NCBI GenBank assembly: GCA_024398965.1
Contig: JAKSIF010000016.1
Coordinates: forward strand, 1-57,259
Reading direction: 5' to 3'
Length of the DNA: 57,259 nt
From: Fibrobacter sp.
GTDB lineage: Bacteria; Fibrobacterota; Fibrobacteria; Fibrobacterales; Fibrobacteraceae
Shown here: positions 7,190 through 16,239 of the stretch, piece after piece
Layout: each line of letters opens with the position of its first letter
How positions within the stretch are numbered: position 1 is the stretch's first letter
The notes under the pieces: generated by a model
What the model saw: the letters and a program-made list of their open reading frames with translations, nothing else
Database searches by the model: none
What the model was told of the DNA's origin: nothing
Made by a program: the position numbers and the translations under genes

Positions 7190-9028
7190 TTACTTATCAG
7201 CGGAAGATTCGTTAGGATCAAACTCAAGTTCTTCGTAGCGAATAACCTGGTTACGGCCGCCTTCCTTGGCCCTATAGAGAGCCTGGTCAGCAAGATTTAC
7301 AGCCTTCTTCATGTCGTGGAAGTCCGGAGTGACCAGGAAGGCACCGATACTTACGGTAACGCGCAAAGGTTCTGCCTGATGGACATCAAAACTCAAGGCC
7401 TGGATTGCCTTACGAATGCGTTCTGCAGTTTCCAACATGCCTTCCGCCGTGGTCTCGATAAGGCCCACCACAAATTCTTCACCGCCATAGCGGGACACGA
7501 TGTCGATATCCTTACGGATTTCACCACTAATGGCATCGGCAAATCCCTTGATTACCACGTCGCCAATCTGATGACCGTAGGTATCGTTAACGCGCTTGAA
7601 ATGGTCAATGTCCATCATAAGGACACCGATGTTATACTTCTTACGGTCAGCACGAATCTTTTCGGTACGGAGATTTTCGTGGAGCGTACGATGATTGATA
7701 AGGCCCGTAAGGCCGTCTCGCATGGCGAGATCACGACCATGTTCAAACTTACGTGCACGATCATAGGCAAAGCCTGCCACGCCGGCAAAAGCCTTCAGGA
7801 GTTCCTTTTCGTGGTCGCTGTAAGGTCTGGAACTACGGCTTTCAAGACAGATGGCAATGTCTGCCACAGCGGAATCAGGTTCAACGGCAATAGGCATCAC
7901 GAAGAGCTGACGCAATTCAAGATTACGCTTTTCGTTGTCGTTAAGACGTGGCACATATTCGGTAAAGCCAGCAGAGAACGTGCGCTCCACAGGACGATTG
8001 CGCATTAGGGACAGAACAAAGATGCCCTTGTCGTTCAAAGTAAAGCGCTTTTCAGAGAACTGTTCTGCATCAAGACCATGGCAGAACACCACACGACCGG
8101 CAGATTCGTTCACCTTATTCATGGCAAGAATAGTCAGACGATCATAAGCGACATTGTCATTGACATAGTTGATAATCTGCTTGTAGATATCCTTCACCGT
8201 CATGGTCTGGAAGAACTTGCGCTGGTAGTTATAAAGCCCGCTATACTGCTGCAGGGCAATGTGCTTCTGAGCGGAGTAGAAACCCTTATAGTCCAGCATG
8301 GAAATAGCGCTAGCGATGTAAACCAGAGCCTGGGCAGTCTGGTCATTAAAGGCGTTAGGATAAACAGAATCAAGAACAAGGGCACCAACACGCATTCCAC
8401 TATTGTCCAGGATAGGCACTCCCACAACAGACTTGATCGGAGTAGAATCGGTATAGTACTGCAGGCTCTTGTTGCTAGGAACATCCCCTTCGAGAATACG
8501 GTTTACGCCAGAACGGAAAAGCTGGCTAACCAAGCCGGAGTTCTCGGAAATACGAATGCAGGGGTTTACAGAAAGTTCCTTGTCGTTCACATAGTTACGA
8601 ACACCCCATTCCTTGGGATTATCCATCTGAGTGAAGGCAATAACCGTATTTACGTGAGGCACCACGTACTTAAGGGCACGCATCATGGAGGACATGCCCT
8701 TATTGATATCGGCATTGGCGCGGGCCCAGACCTGGCTAACCTTCAAAGCGGACTCAGGTTCATTAACCATACCGTTAGCATTGCGGAATTCGGTACGAAG
8801 ATCCGGAGCGACCATAATAGGCTGGGTACTTGTCTTACGGGTAAGAATTACCGGAAGAGTAGACGTGGACTGATTTGCACTATTCGGCCCAGCCAAACGC
8901 GGACGATTGAGCCAAGCAAGCACAAAAGCCACAATGGCAAAGGGGATAAGGAACAGAAGCATTCCCCCCTGGAAAGCAAGGCCCACAAGCAGGCCCGAAA
9001 GAACAAATAGTATTTCCGCAACTGACAT
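7190..9028 (-). CDS. Membrane-anchored GAF-GGDEF diguanylate cyclase
   Basis: A 612-residue protein. Two hydrophobic segments (5-42) anchor it in the membrane. Two GAF-like sensor domains are inferred (about 95-250 and 270-420), followed by a GGDEF domain from about 435 with the active-site loop RYGGEEF (GGEEF at 515-519) and the metal-binding MMDIDHFKRVND. It should therefore make cyclic di-GMP. The product-inhibition site RxxD, placed as in PleD, would be residues 506-509 but reads KDID, with Arg one position early. Feedback inhibition may thus be weakened. It sits 26 bp after lptG and 2 bp before the symporter, so it is probably co-transcribed with lptFG. Confidence 0.88.
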   Translation of the reverse strand: MSVAEILFVLSGLLVGLAFQGGMLLFLIPFAIVAFVLAWLNRPRLAGPNSANQSTSTLPVILTRKTSTQPIMVAPDLRTEFRNANGMVNEPESALKVSQVWARANADINKGMSSMMRALKYVVPHVNTVIAFTQMDNPKEWGVRNYVNDKELSVNPCIRISENSGLVSQLFRSGVNRILEGDVPSNKSLQYYTDSTPIKSVVGVPILDNSGMRVGALVLDSVYPNAFNDQTAQALVYIASAISMLDYKGFYSAQKHIALQQYSGLYNYQRKFFQTMTVKDIYKQIINYVNDNVAYDRLTILAMNKVNESAGRVVFCHGLDAEQFSEKRFTLNDKGIFVLSLMRNRPVERTFSAGFTEYVPRLNDNEKRNLELRQLFVMPIAVEPDSAVADIAICLESRSSRPYSDHEKELLKAFAGVAGFAYDRARKFEHGRDLAMRDGLTGLINHRTLHENLRTEKIRADRKKYNIGVLMMDIDHFKRVNDTYGHQIGDVVIKGFADAISGEIRKDIDIVSRYGGEEFVVGLIETTAEGMLETAERIRKAIQALSFDVHQAEPLRVTVSIGAFLVTPDFHDMKKAVNLADQALYRAKEGGRNQVIRYEELEFDPNESSADK

Positions 9029-9054
9029 ATCTGGTTCCTAGGTCTTTTTACAAG

Positions 9055-10152
9055 CTACAAGCGGAAGGAACGGTATAGCATCACGGTAGCAATGCTTCCG
9101 TAAACGGCATGGCTAATCCACGCTGCCCAGAAGGGCGACAAGGCACCATTCTCTCCCATCTTAAGTCCAATACGTTCGAGGATATAATAGCTAAATACAA
9201 TGAGCAAGCCAACACCAAACTTCTGAGAAAGGCCTCCAGAACGGCTATACCTGTGACAAAGGGCCGCACCAATCAGCAAAACAATCAAATTCATCCAGTG
9301 GGCCGATTTCTTGAAATGCAGGGCAGTCTCCATCACCTTGGTATCTTCACCGGAGCGCTTAAGGACCTCAATTCTTGCTTCCACCATCTTAGAGTCCATT
9401 TCATCGGAAACCTGGCGTTCGTTGATGAGGTCATCCGGATGGGTGGATACCTTACCGCAGATTTTTTCCTTGCGCATGTTGAATACGTTAACCGAACCAT
9501 CCTTATGGAATTCTCTACGGAAGCCCCGTTCGAACTGCCAGCAACCAGAGCCCGTGCTATCATCCTCCACCCAACGGACCAGCTTCGCGTCAAAACGTTC
9601 CTGAAGCCTACCCTGGTCTCTAAGTAGCAAGACAACATCGCGTCCCACCTTGTTCCTTCCCGAGTAATGTCTAAAGAACCAGCTGGCCTTTTCACTGTCA
9701 ATGAAGGTAAATTCAACCTTTTCCTTCACGCGCGGATTCTTCTTTTTCTGTGCATTGGTTTCCATGATTTCAAGACGCTTATGGTTCGCGTCAGGAAGCC
9801 AATATTCACTCATTTCGTAAGAAGCCAAGGACACGAAAAATCCAAAAACGAAAATGGGGAAAAGTGTCTTCAAGGGACTTTGTCCCGAACTCTGCATGGC
9901 GCTCATCTCCAGATGGCGAGCCATGTTACCCACAGAAGCAAGTACACCGATGAACAAGGCCACAGGCGTAATCAGGTAAATCATGTAGGGCAGGTAGCAG
10001 ACATAGTAGTCCAAGGCATCCTTGACATCTCGAGCAAGCCATGTCTTGATGTTACCCACAAAGTCAATAACAACAAACATGAAGATGGCGCCAAGAAGCA
10101 CCAGGATAAACATCTTCAGGAAGTTCCAGATCAGGTAGCGGGTGAATTTCAT
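9055..10152 (-). CDS. lptG: LptF/LptG-family permease (LptG position)
   Basis: A 365-residue YjgP/YjgQ-family membrane protein: N-terminal helices (8-125), a central soluble beta domain, and C-terminal helices (282-365). This is the layout of the LptF and LptG subunits that, with the LptB ATPase, pull lipopolysaccharide out of the inner membrane. Family marks are the start KFTRYLIWNFLKMF and the EMSAMQSSGQSPLK loop between helices. It overlaps the upstream lptF by 4 bp (ATGA), a sign of translational coupling. The naming of the pair as F and G rests on order and length rather than on subunit-specific residues. Confidence 0.88.
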   Translation of the reverse strand: MKFTRYLIWNFLKMFILVLLGAIFMFVVIDFVGNIKTWLARDVKDALDYYVCYLPYMIYLITPVALFIGVLASVGNMARHLEMSAMQSSGQSPLKTLFPIFVFGFFVSLASYEMSEYWLPDANHKRLEIMETNAQKKKNPRVKEKVEFTFIDSEKASWFFRHYSGRNKVGRDVVLLLRDQGRLQERFDAKLVRWVEDDSTGSGCWQFERGFRREFHKDGSVNVFNMRKEKICGKVSTHPDDLINERQVSDEMDSKMVEARIEVLKRSGEDTKVMETALHFKKSAHWMNLIVLLIGAALCHRYSRSGGLSQKFGVGLLIVFSYYILERIGLKMGENGALSPFWAAWISHAVYGSIATVMLYRSFRL

Positions 10153-11561
10153 CCGAACCTCTTTGTGAGACGTTTGAAGATACGGACAAAGAAACCCTTG
10201 ATTGCCCTAATAGCCCTAAAGAACTTCGAATCGCCGGAGAACCTATCTCGAACCATGGCTATGGTAATGAAAATGCCGAAAGCACCGATGATAATATTGG
10301 ACGCCCACATGGCAAGAATCGGATCCAAAAGCAACCTGTCCGCAAGATTTTCACCACCAATAAGGCAGATCCAGTAAACGACAAAGAACGCAAGGCTGTA
10401 CAGGATTCCAGTACCGATTCCACCTTTGCGAGCCATAATTCCCAGGGGCGCTCCAATAAGGATAAAGATGAAGCAGGCAAAGGCCGTACTGAACTTCTTG
10501 TGGATTTCTACTGTGTACTGCGCTTCACGCTTGAGCTCATTCTCCATTCGGCCGTAAAAACGTTCTGTAGTGCGGAGGGCCGCAATTTCCTGAATTCGAA
10601 GCTTTTGTAGAGACCGCCTACGCTGGACAGAATCCTGAGTAATGCTGCTTTCTACACCCTCGGGAACAACAGAGTCTCCCCGAACGTTTTCCACCAAGGA
10701 GACCAGGGTAGACAAACGCTTATCGATAGCTTGGTCCTTCGCCTCGACAAACTTCTTGCGGGCATCCTCCACCACTTCCTGCATCATCTCTATGGGCATT
10801 TCGCGGTCACTACGATAATTACGATTACGGCGTTCCAGACGGTCATCCACATTCTTCATTGCCAGATCCTGGCTGAAGAACCTGATTCGGAAGTAATTCT
10901 CCGGATTGTCCACATCGGTCATGTGGGTTTCACCACTACGAAGGCGCAACATGAGGGTGGCTCCATTATCTGCGTACTCCATGGATGCACTATCCGCATA
11001 AACAATTCGCGGAGCCCCGCGCTTTTCCAGTTCAAAAATCTGGATACCGTAAAGAGTACCGGACGCAGGGTCAATTCGGCTCACCCAAAGCTGGACATCC
11101 GGGAACTGGGTAATCAATCGACCAGCATCAATAAAGGCATGTGGCTTCTTGCGAGACACAGCACTCATCAGTTCCACAGATCTATGGTTAGCCTCTGGAA
11201 GAACCCAGTTGTTAAAAACAACCATCAACACCGAAATCAGCAAGGAAACAAGCAGCACCGGCCGCATCAAGGACAAGGGCGACACACCAGCAGCCTTACA
11301 GGCGGTAATTTCCTGGTCCCCGGACAGGCGCCCAAAGGCCATCAAGCTTGCAACAAGGACCGCCATGGGAATGGACAAGGAAAGCATCCACGCCAAATTC
11401 AGCACAAAAATTTCAATGACCGTGGATGTAGGCAAACCCTTGGACAGCACGTTATCCAGGATTTTTACAAGAAAGTCCACCACAAATAGGAAGGTAATGC
11501 CAAAAAGAGCCGCCAGGAAGGGGGCAATTAGCTCTTTCAACACATACCGGACTAAAATCAT
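10149..11561 (-). CDS. lptF: LptF/LptG-family permease (LptF position), with enlarged periplasmic domain
   Basis: A 470-residue YjgP/YjgQ-family permease, first gene of the operon. The N-terminal part (LVRYVLKELIAPFLAALFG, then helices to about 125, with loop DQEITACKAAGVSP) and the C-terminal helices (from about 355, ending RFG) are standard. Typical LptF is near 360 residues. The extra roughly 100 residues lie between about 235 and 345 as a charged, helical stretch (rich in Arg, Glu and Gln, for example RRRSLQKLRIQEIAALR), placed in the periplasmic domain just before the return into the membrane. It is divergent from bamD, with 65 bp between the two starts, so the two envelope-assembly loci share a control region. 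Confidence 0.88.
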   Translation of the reverse strand: MILVRYVLKELIAPFLAALFGITFLFVVDFLVKILDNVLSKGLPTSTVIEIFVLNLAWMLSLSIPMAVLVASLMAFGRLSGDQEITACKAAGVSPLSLMRPVLLVSLLISVLMVVFNNWVLPEANHRSVELMSAVSRKKPHAFIDAGRLITQFPDVQLWVSRIDPASGTLYGIQIFELEKRGAPRIVYADSASMEYADNGATLMLRLRSGETHMTDVDNPENYFRIRFFSQDLAMKNVDDRLERRNRNYRSDREMPIEMMQEVVEDARKKFVEAKDQAIDKRLSTLVSLVENVRGDSVVPEGVESSITQDSVQRRRSLQKLRIQEIAALRTTERFYGRMENELKREAQYTVEIHKKFSTAFACFIFILIGAPLGIMARKGGIGTGILYSLAFFVVYWICLIGGENLADRLLLDPILAMWASNIIIGAFGIFITIAMVRDRFSGDSKFFRAIRAIKGFFVRIFKRLTKRFG

Positions 11562-11626
11562 TTTTCTGGGCTGCCAATTTTTTCTAATTTACTGCTGTAA
11601 AAAATAGAATTAACCAAAGAAATAAA

Positions 11627-12481
11627 ATGAACCTGTTAAAAAAGATTCCCTTGTTCCTTTGCTTTTTTGCCGCAGCAGCCATGATGACTAGCTGTTCGTC
11701 TTCCCGTGGCGAAAAGATGAAGTACACCGAATGGTGTAGAGCCCGCTATGAAAAGGCCGAAGAATTATTCAAGGCCGAAAAGTACGGACGAACAACGGAA
11801 CGACTGGAAGAAATCCTGGCGACCTGCGCTGGAACCGGTTTCATGGAACAGGCTCAGTTCCTTCTGGCAGAGAGCTACTTCAATCAGGAAGACTGGATTG
11901 AAGCCCGTGGAGAATACGGCAGTTTCATTATCAACTTCCCCGGTTCCCCCTTCATTGAAACAGCAGAATTCAGAAAGGCCGTTTCATCCTTCAACATGGA
12001 ATTCAGGGTTTCCCGCGACGATGCCAACACAACCATCGCCATGAGAGATTTCGAACGCTACCTTTCCAACCATCCCGACACCCCATTGCGTGACTCCGTC
12101 AACTACTACTACAACCTTCTTGTAGAACGCATGGCAGAAAAGGAATTCCAGACCGCCCGTCTTTATTCAAGAATGGATAAGCCCCAGGCAGCCGTTATCT
12201 ATTTCAAGGAATTTCTGGAAACCTACCCGAACTCTAAGCGTCGAGAAGAAGCCCTGTTCATGATTGCAAAGGCCTACAATGAACTGGACCAGTTCGAAAC
12301 AGCAAAGCTCTATCTAAACATCGCCCGCAAGGAAGTTACCGAAGATAACAAGGACGGACTGAAGCAGATTGAAAAAATCGAAAAGAAAATCGAGAAATCC
12401 GAAGCAGCCTTTGAAAAACGCTTAAAGAAAGATTCCCAGAAGAAGCGCTTCCAGAAGGAAGACAAGGAACTGCAGAGCTAA
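11627..12481 (+). CDS. bamD: BamD-like outer membrane assembly lipoprotein
   Basis: A 284-residue lipoprotein. The signal peptide ends in the lipobox MTSC (Cys23). It is followed by tetratricopeptide-type repeats in the BamD pattern: YEKAEELFKAEKYGRTTERLEEIL, then FMEQAQFLLAESYFNQEDW, and later AAVIYFKEFLETYPNSK and REEALFMIAKAYNEL. BamD is the essential lipoprotein of the BAM complex that folds beta-barrels into the outer membrane. The last 45 residues are a Lys/Glu-rich coiled coil (KKIEKSEAAFEKRLKK), an extension not usual in enterobacterial BamD. It heads a plus-strand group with a barrel protein 27 bp downstream. Confidence 0.85.
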   Translation: MNLLKKIPLFLCFFAAAAMMTSCSSSRGEKMKYTEWCRARYEKAEELFKAEKYGRTTERLEEILATCAGTGFMEQAQFLLAESYFNQEDWIEARGEYGSFIINFPGSPFIETAEFRKAVSSFNMEFRVSRDDANTTIAMRDFERYLSNHPDTPLRDSVNYYYNLLVERMAEKEFQTARLYSRMDKPQAAVIYFKEFLETYPNSKRREEALFMIAKAYNELDQFETAKLYLNIARKEVTEDNKDGLKQIEKIEKKIEKSEAAFEKRLKKDSQKKRFQKEDKELQS

Positions 12482-12508
12482 TTTCTGCATCGTACTGCGG
12501 ACTACACA

Positions 12509-13327
12509 ATGCGAGCCTGGTCTTTTTTCGTCGTTCTATTCGCCTTGTGCCTTGGATTTTCACCGATCCTGGCAGAAGACAAGGTGGAGCACGATCGATC
12601 TAGACTATCCATTTTCTTGCAGCCCTCCGTTTCATTCCTAAGTTTCGATCAGCGCGAATATTTTCAGGATGCGGTGGACACCATCTATAAGAGTTTCAAG
12701 GAAGACGCACTTACAGAAAGCGAATCCCTAAGTGTCGCCAAGCAGGATTTTCAGAAGGTCAACTTTTGCTTTCCCGTAACCGCAGGTCTCCAGTTCCAGG
12801 TTTTCCGGGACCAGTTCATCAGCACAGGCATCGGATTCATCTATGACAACGAATCCGTGGTTCTTACCGACCGCAAAAGCAGGACCCATAACTACAACTA
12901 CACGATACAGGGCGTTCCCCTGTTCCTGGAATACCGCCTTGGGATTCCTCGCAACCTGATGACCCTTTCCGGCGAATCCCTGTTCAGCATTGCAGTACGT
13001 TGGTACTGGGTTCTGCCTGGTACAGAGATTTACTCGACCTGGGGAAGACTGGAAGCGGAAACTCCCGCCACAGGCTCCGGCTTTGGATTGAGCGTCGGCT
13101 ACCTGATTGCCAGCTGGAAGAATTTCAACGTCTATGGAGACATCGGCTTCAGTTCCATTTCTGTCAAGTCAAAGAAGTCTTTTGCCGACATCGTCCCCGA
13201 CGGTCCGGATGAAAAGGCAAAATGGAACATCGGAGGCCTCCAAATGCAGGTTCGTGTCAGCTTCGGTCTGTGGAACGAACCTGAGCCTATTGAAGAGTCT
13301 GACGACGACAAGAAAGCGGAGGACTAA
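12509..13327 (+). CDS. Predicted outer-membrane beta-barrel protein
   Basis: A 272-residue protein. Signal peptide 1-22 is followed by alternating amphipathic strands (for example FLQPSVSFLSFDQ, GIGFIYDNESVVL, SIAVRWYWVLPG, GFGLSVGYLIAS, MQVRVSFGLW), as in small porin-like barrels. The last strand is followed by an acidic tail (EPEPIEESDDDKKAED) rather than ending in Phe or Tyr. I do not recognise the family. Its stop codon overlaps the next start (TAATG at 13325-13329), so it is translationally coupled to the PHP hydrolase. Confidence 0.65.
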   Translation: MRAWSFFVVLFALCLGFSPILAEDKVEHDRSRLSIFLQPSVSFLSFDQREYFQDAVDTIYKSFKEDALTESESLSVAKQDFQKVNFCFPVTAGLQFQVFRDQFISTGIGFIYDNESVVLTDRKSRTHNYNYTIQGVPLFLEYRLGIPRNLMTLSGESLFSIAVRWYWVLPGTEIYSTWGRLEAETPATGSGFGLSVGYLIASWKNFNVYGDIGFSSISVKSKKSFADIVPDGPDEKAKWNIGGLQMQVRVSFGLWNEPEPIEESDDDKKAED

Positions 13328-15033
13328 TGAGCCTCCTGCCTGGCGAAACGCTGCGTTACGCAGAATCCCATTTCAAGTTTAAGTTGCCTTGGTCTCTGCT
13401 TTACAAGCCTTGGCCAGAAATCCTTGTTGACGCCCCGTTCCAGTTTGTTCCCGGGGTTACACCGACCCTATGGATTGTGGTCCGAGACGCACACAGGTTC
13501 CCGGTCCGCATCGAAAAAATCCATTTTCAAATTTGCAAGGATTCTAGCGAAGCGATTCTTGAAAAGGAAGTTCCCCTGGACATTCTTGCCCAAGAGCAGT
13601 TTGGGTTCTATCCGGTAGAAATTGGCATGCTTCCTCCGGGCAGGTACAACATACATTGCCAGATTACAGCATCCAAGGAAGAAGGCTTTTCCGAAAAAGA
13701 AAACGTTTCTAAGAATGACGACATTTCCAGAAAAGTCCAAAGAAGGACTTTTTCCAGATGGAACTTGCCTGGTCTAAAACCGAAGCCTTTAAAAATCCAG
13801 ATTTTGGAAGAGGATCTTCCCAAGGCGCCCGGATTTGTTGCCGGAGAAACCCACTGCCATACCCACTATTCCGCTGACCATGTAGAACACGGCGCCACGC
13901 CTGCAGTATTCCAGCAGGCGGCTAATGCTGTTGGACTTGACTTTGTCAGTTGCACCGACCATGCCTACGATTTCGCCTTCCTGACGGAAGACTACACAAA
14001 GGAAGCGGAGTCACCCTACCCTAGGTTCAACGCACTGAGACTGGATGTAGCCCGCTGTAATGAACAGCGAGACAACGCCGGCGGAAACGGTTCCGCCAGG
14101 GCTCTCCCGCTGATGATCGCCGGAGAGGAAGTTTCCGCAGGCAACTCCAAGAAGGAAAACGTTCACCTGACGGTCATGGGCCCTAGGGACTATCTACCGG
14201 GACTTGGTGACTGCGGGAGAAACTGGCTTGACAACAAGCCCACCTTCAGTCTGGCAAAGATTACGGACATGACTGAAGCACACTGCTTTGCCGCCCATCC
14301 CCATCAGCAGATGGGTTTGCTGGAGAAGTTCGTTTTCAGAAGAGGCTACTGGAGTTCAGAAGATCTGCAGAGCAAGTCAAGGCATCCCGTTCGGGGAATT
14401 CAATTCTGGAATGGAATCCGCGACGAAGGATTCAAGCTGGGGCGTGAATGGTGGATTCAGGAACTTGGAAAGGAAAACTTCGTATTGCCGATTGGCGGTA
14501 ACGACGCTCATGGCGACCTAAATGACACAACCGCAGTAAACCTTCCCTTGATATCCCTAAAGCACAGCAGGGAACATGTCTTCGGAAACGTACGAACCGT
14601 CGTGAAGCTAAATGCAGATGACTACAGAAAACTGCAGGACGGTTCGGCAGGTTTGACTCTTGAAATGCTGAACAGAGCGTTCAACGGAGACAACTGTTAC
14701 ATTACCGACGGTCCCGCTCTCTGGTGGGAACGAAGTGACGAAGCGACAGAAAATGCAGAAGTCAACGAGACATCCCAGGCAGTAACATTCCACGCCCGCA
14801 GTAACAATGACTTGGGCGGTGGCTTTAGGTACATCCGGATATACGGGCGGCGCCGTTTGAACAACGGCAAGCTCGCCCCCAGGGAAGAGCTACACCTGGC
14901 AAGCCAGGTGGCCGCCCGCCCCGCCACAGACATCAAGATATATTTCGACGACTACGCCTATCTCCGTGCGGAATGTGAAACCGCCACAGGTAAATTCGCA
15001 CTGACATCTGCCGCCGTAAAGCGTTTCAAGTAA
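13327..15033 (+). CDS. PHP-superfamily metallohydrolase (CehA/McbA-like)
   Basis: A 568-residue protein with no signal peptide. Residues 1-165 form a beta-rich domain. From about 170 there is a PHP-type metal-dependent phosphoesterase fold: GETHCHTHYSADH (His176, His178, His180), CTDHAYDF (Asp211, His212), AGEEVS (Glu267/268), AAHPHQQ (His324, His326) and GGNDAHGD (Asp393, His395). All expected metal ligands are present, so it is probably active. A C-terminal beta domain follows. CehA/McbA-type PHP proteins hydrolyse phosphate or other ester bonds, and the substrate here is unknown. It is coupled by one-base overlap to the barrel protein. Confidence 0.75.
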   Translation: MSLLPGETLRYAESHFKFKLPWSLLYKPWPEILVDAPFQFVPGVTPTLWIVVRDAHRFPVRIEKIHFQICKDSSEAILEKEVPLDILAQEQFGFYPVEIGMLPPGRYNIHCQITASKEEGFSEKENVSKNDDISRKVQRRTFSRWNLPGLKPKPLKIQILEEDLPKAPGFVAGETHCHTHYSADHVEHGATPAVFQQAANAVGLDFVSCTDHAYDFAFLTEDYTKEAESPYPRFNALRLDVARCNEQRDNAGGNGSARALPLMIAGEEVSAGNSKKENVHLTVMGPRDYLPGLGDCGRNWLDNKPTFSLAKITDMTEAHCFAAHPHQQMGLLEKFVFRRGYWSSEDLQSKSRHPVRGIQFWNGIRDEGFKLGREWWIQELGKENFVLPIGGNDAHGDLNDTTAVNLPLISLKHSREHVFGNVRTVVKLNADDYRKLQDGSAGLTLEMLNRAFNGDNCYITDGPALWWERSDEATENAEVNETSQAVTFHARSNNDLGGGFRYIRIYGRRRLNNGKLAPREELHLASQVAARPATDIKIYFDDYAYLRAECETATGKFALTSAAVKRFK

Positions 15034-15115
15034 GCTGTAACGCAGCAGCTCTCCAACCTCGAAGTTGTTTTTCTCCAATACGACTTTGTATCTTTAAAGC
15101 ATACAGGAGATCCGC

Positions 15116-16123
15116 ATGTCACGCTTTATGTCACCACTGCGTCCGCGACACATGCGGAGCAATTACCTTCAGGAAGTCTCTTCCATCACACCATCTGTAA
15201 ATCCGGAAAAACAAGCTGCAGACTCGACTTCCGAAACAAGTATAACAGGCGATGCAGAGCCTGAATATCCAGAAACTTCCTGCATTTCAGAAGGTTCACT
15301 AAGAAGAATCAGAGACGACAGTCTATTGCTTTTATCACAAGGTATAGAGCACCGACTTATCCGTACAGAAGAAGGTCCTTTCCAGATATTCATCATTCCC
15401 GAGCACGAGGCGCAGGCGCGTGTTCAGCTTGCGCTATTCCACAAGGAAAATCCTCCAAGGGAAGATAACCCTCCCATTCCCTTAAGTTTCAGCCTGCAAC
15501 CCTTCTGGATACTTCTTGCCCCTCTGACGTTCACTCTTATTGATTTCGCAGAAGCCGCAAAACTTCATAGCGCAGGAATATCGGACGCAAGCAAAGTCCT
15601 GCGGGGAGAATGGTGGCGAAGCATTACCGCGTTGACCCTACACGGAGACGCAAGACACCTGGCATCGAACCTGCTTTGCGGATACATCGTCATGAACATG
15701 ATTACCTACCGCATTCCTCTTTTGCGGTTGGCCCCCTTCATCGCGGTCGCCAGCGCCATAGCCAACATCTGCGTATCGCTAACAGTAAAGACCGACTTCC
15801 GCTCCCTTGGCTTTTCAACTTTTGTATTCGCGGCCATCGGCTGCCTAGCCGTTATGGAATTCCGTCTAATGCCCAGGGAAAGTCACGGACTCCTTCGTCG
15901 GTTCGCCCCTCTTTGTGGCGCGGCATCCCTAGCCGTATTCCTTGGCCTTGGCGAAAACGCAGATATCCTTGGGCATGCATACGGTTTCGTTGCAGGACTT
16001 GTCTGCGGACTGATCCCTACAACAAAGGCGCTCCGCTGGGGAGCACCTCTTTCTACCGTAGACGGCCTGGGCCTTCTTGCTTATTACGGACTTTTCGCCC
16101 TGGCTTGGAATCTTGCCTTGTAA
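15116..16123 (+). CDS. Rhomboid-family intramembrane serine protease
   Basis: A 335-residue membrane protein. The first 120 residues are cytosolic. About six helices follow, with the rhomboid signature: EWWRSITALTLHGDARHLASN (His181, Asn185), the serine loop LGFST (Ser234) and the histidine helix GHAYGFVAG (His287). Rhomboids cut membrane proteins inside the bilayer. The usual GxSG is here GFST, so the Gly after the catalytic Ser is replaced by Thr. Both catalytic residues are kept. AGGAG lies 6 nt before the ATG, and a -10-like TATCTTT lies about 25 bp upstream. A terminator follows directly. Confidence 0.8.
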   Translation: MSRFMSPLRPRHMRSNYLQEVSSITPSVNPEKQAADSTSETSITGDAEPEYPETSCISEGSLRRIRDDSLLLLSQGIEHRLIRTEEGPFQIFIIPEHEAQARVQLALFHKENPPREDNPPIPLSFSLQPFWILLAPLTFTLIDFAEAAKLHSAGISDASKVLRGEWWRSITALTLHGDARHLASNLLCGYIVMNMITYRIPLLRLAPFIAVASAIANICVSLTVKTDFRSLGFSTFVFAAIGCLAVMEFRLMPRESHGLLRRFAPLCGAASLAVFLGLGENADILGHAYGFVAGLVCGLIPTTKALRWGAPLSTVDGLGLLAYYGLFALAWNLAL

Positions 16124-16152
16124 AAAAAGCTCCGCCTGTAGCGGAGCTTTTA
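16121..16152. terminator. Bidirectional terminator after the rhomboid gene
   Basis: Stem AGCTCCGC (16128-16135) / GCGGAGCT (16141-16148) with A-run before and T-run after. It can serve the rhomboid gene on plus and, less closely, the YfgM-like gene on minus. Confidence 0.75.
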
Positions 16153-16239
16153 TGATATTTCTTTCAAGTACGCGCTTTTATCCTGCGCTTAGTGCCGATA
16201 ACCGGAGGTTCTATAACCAACGAACGATCGGCGTGGTCA

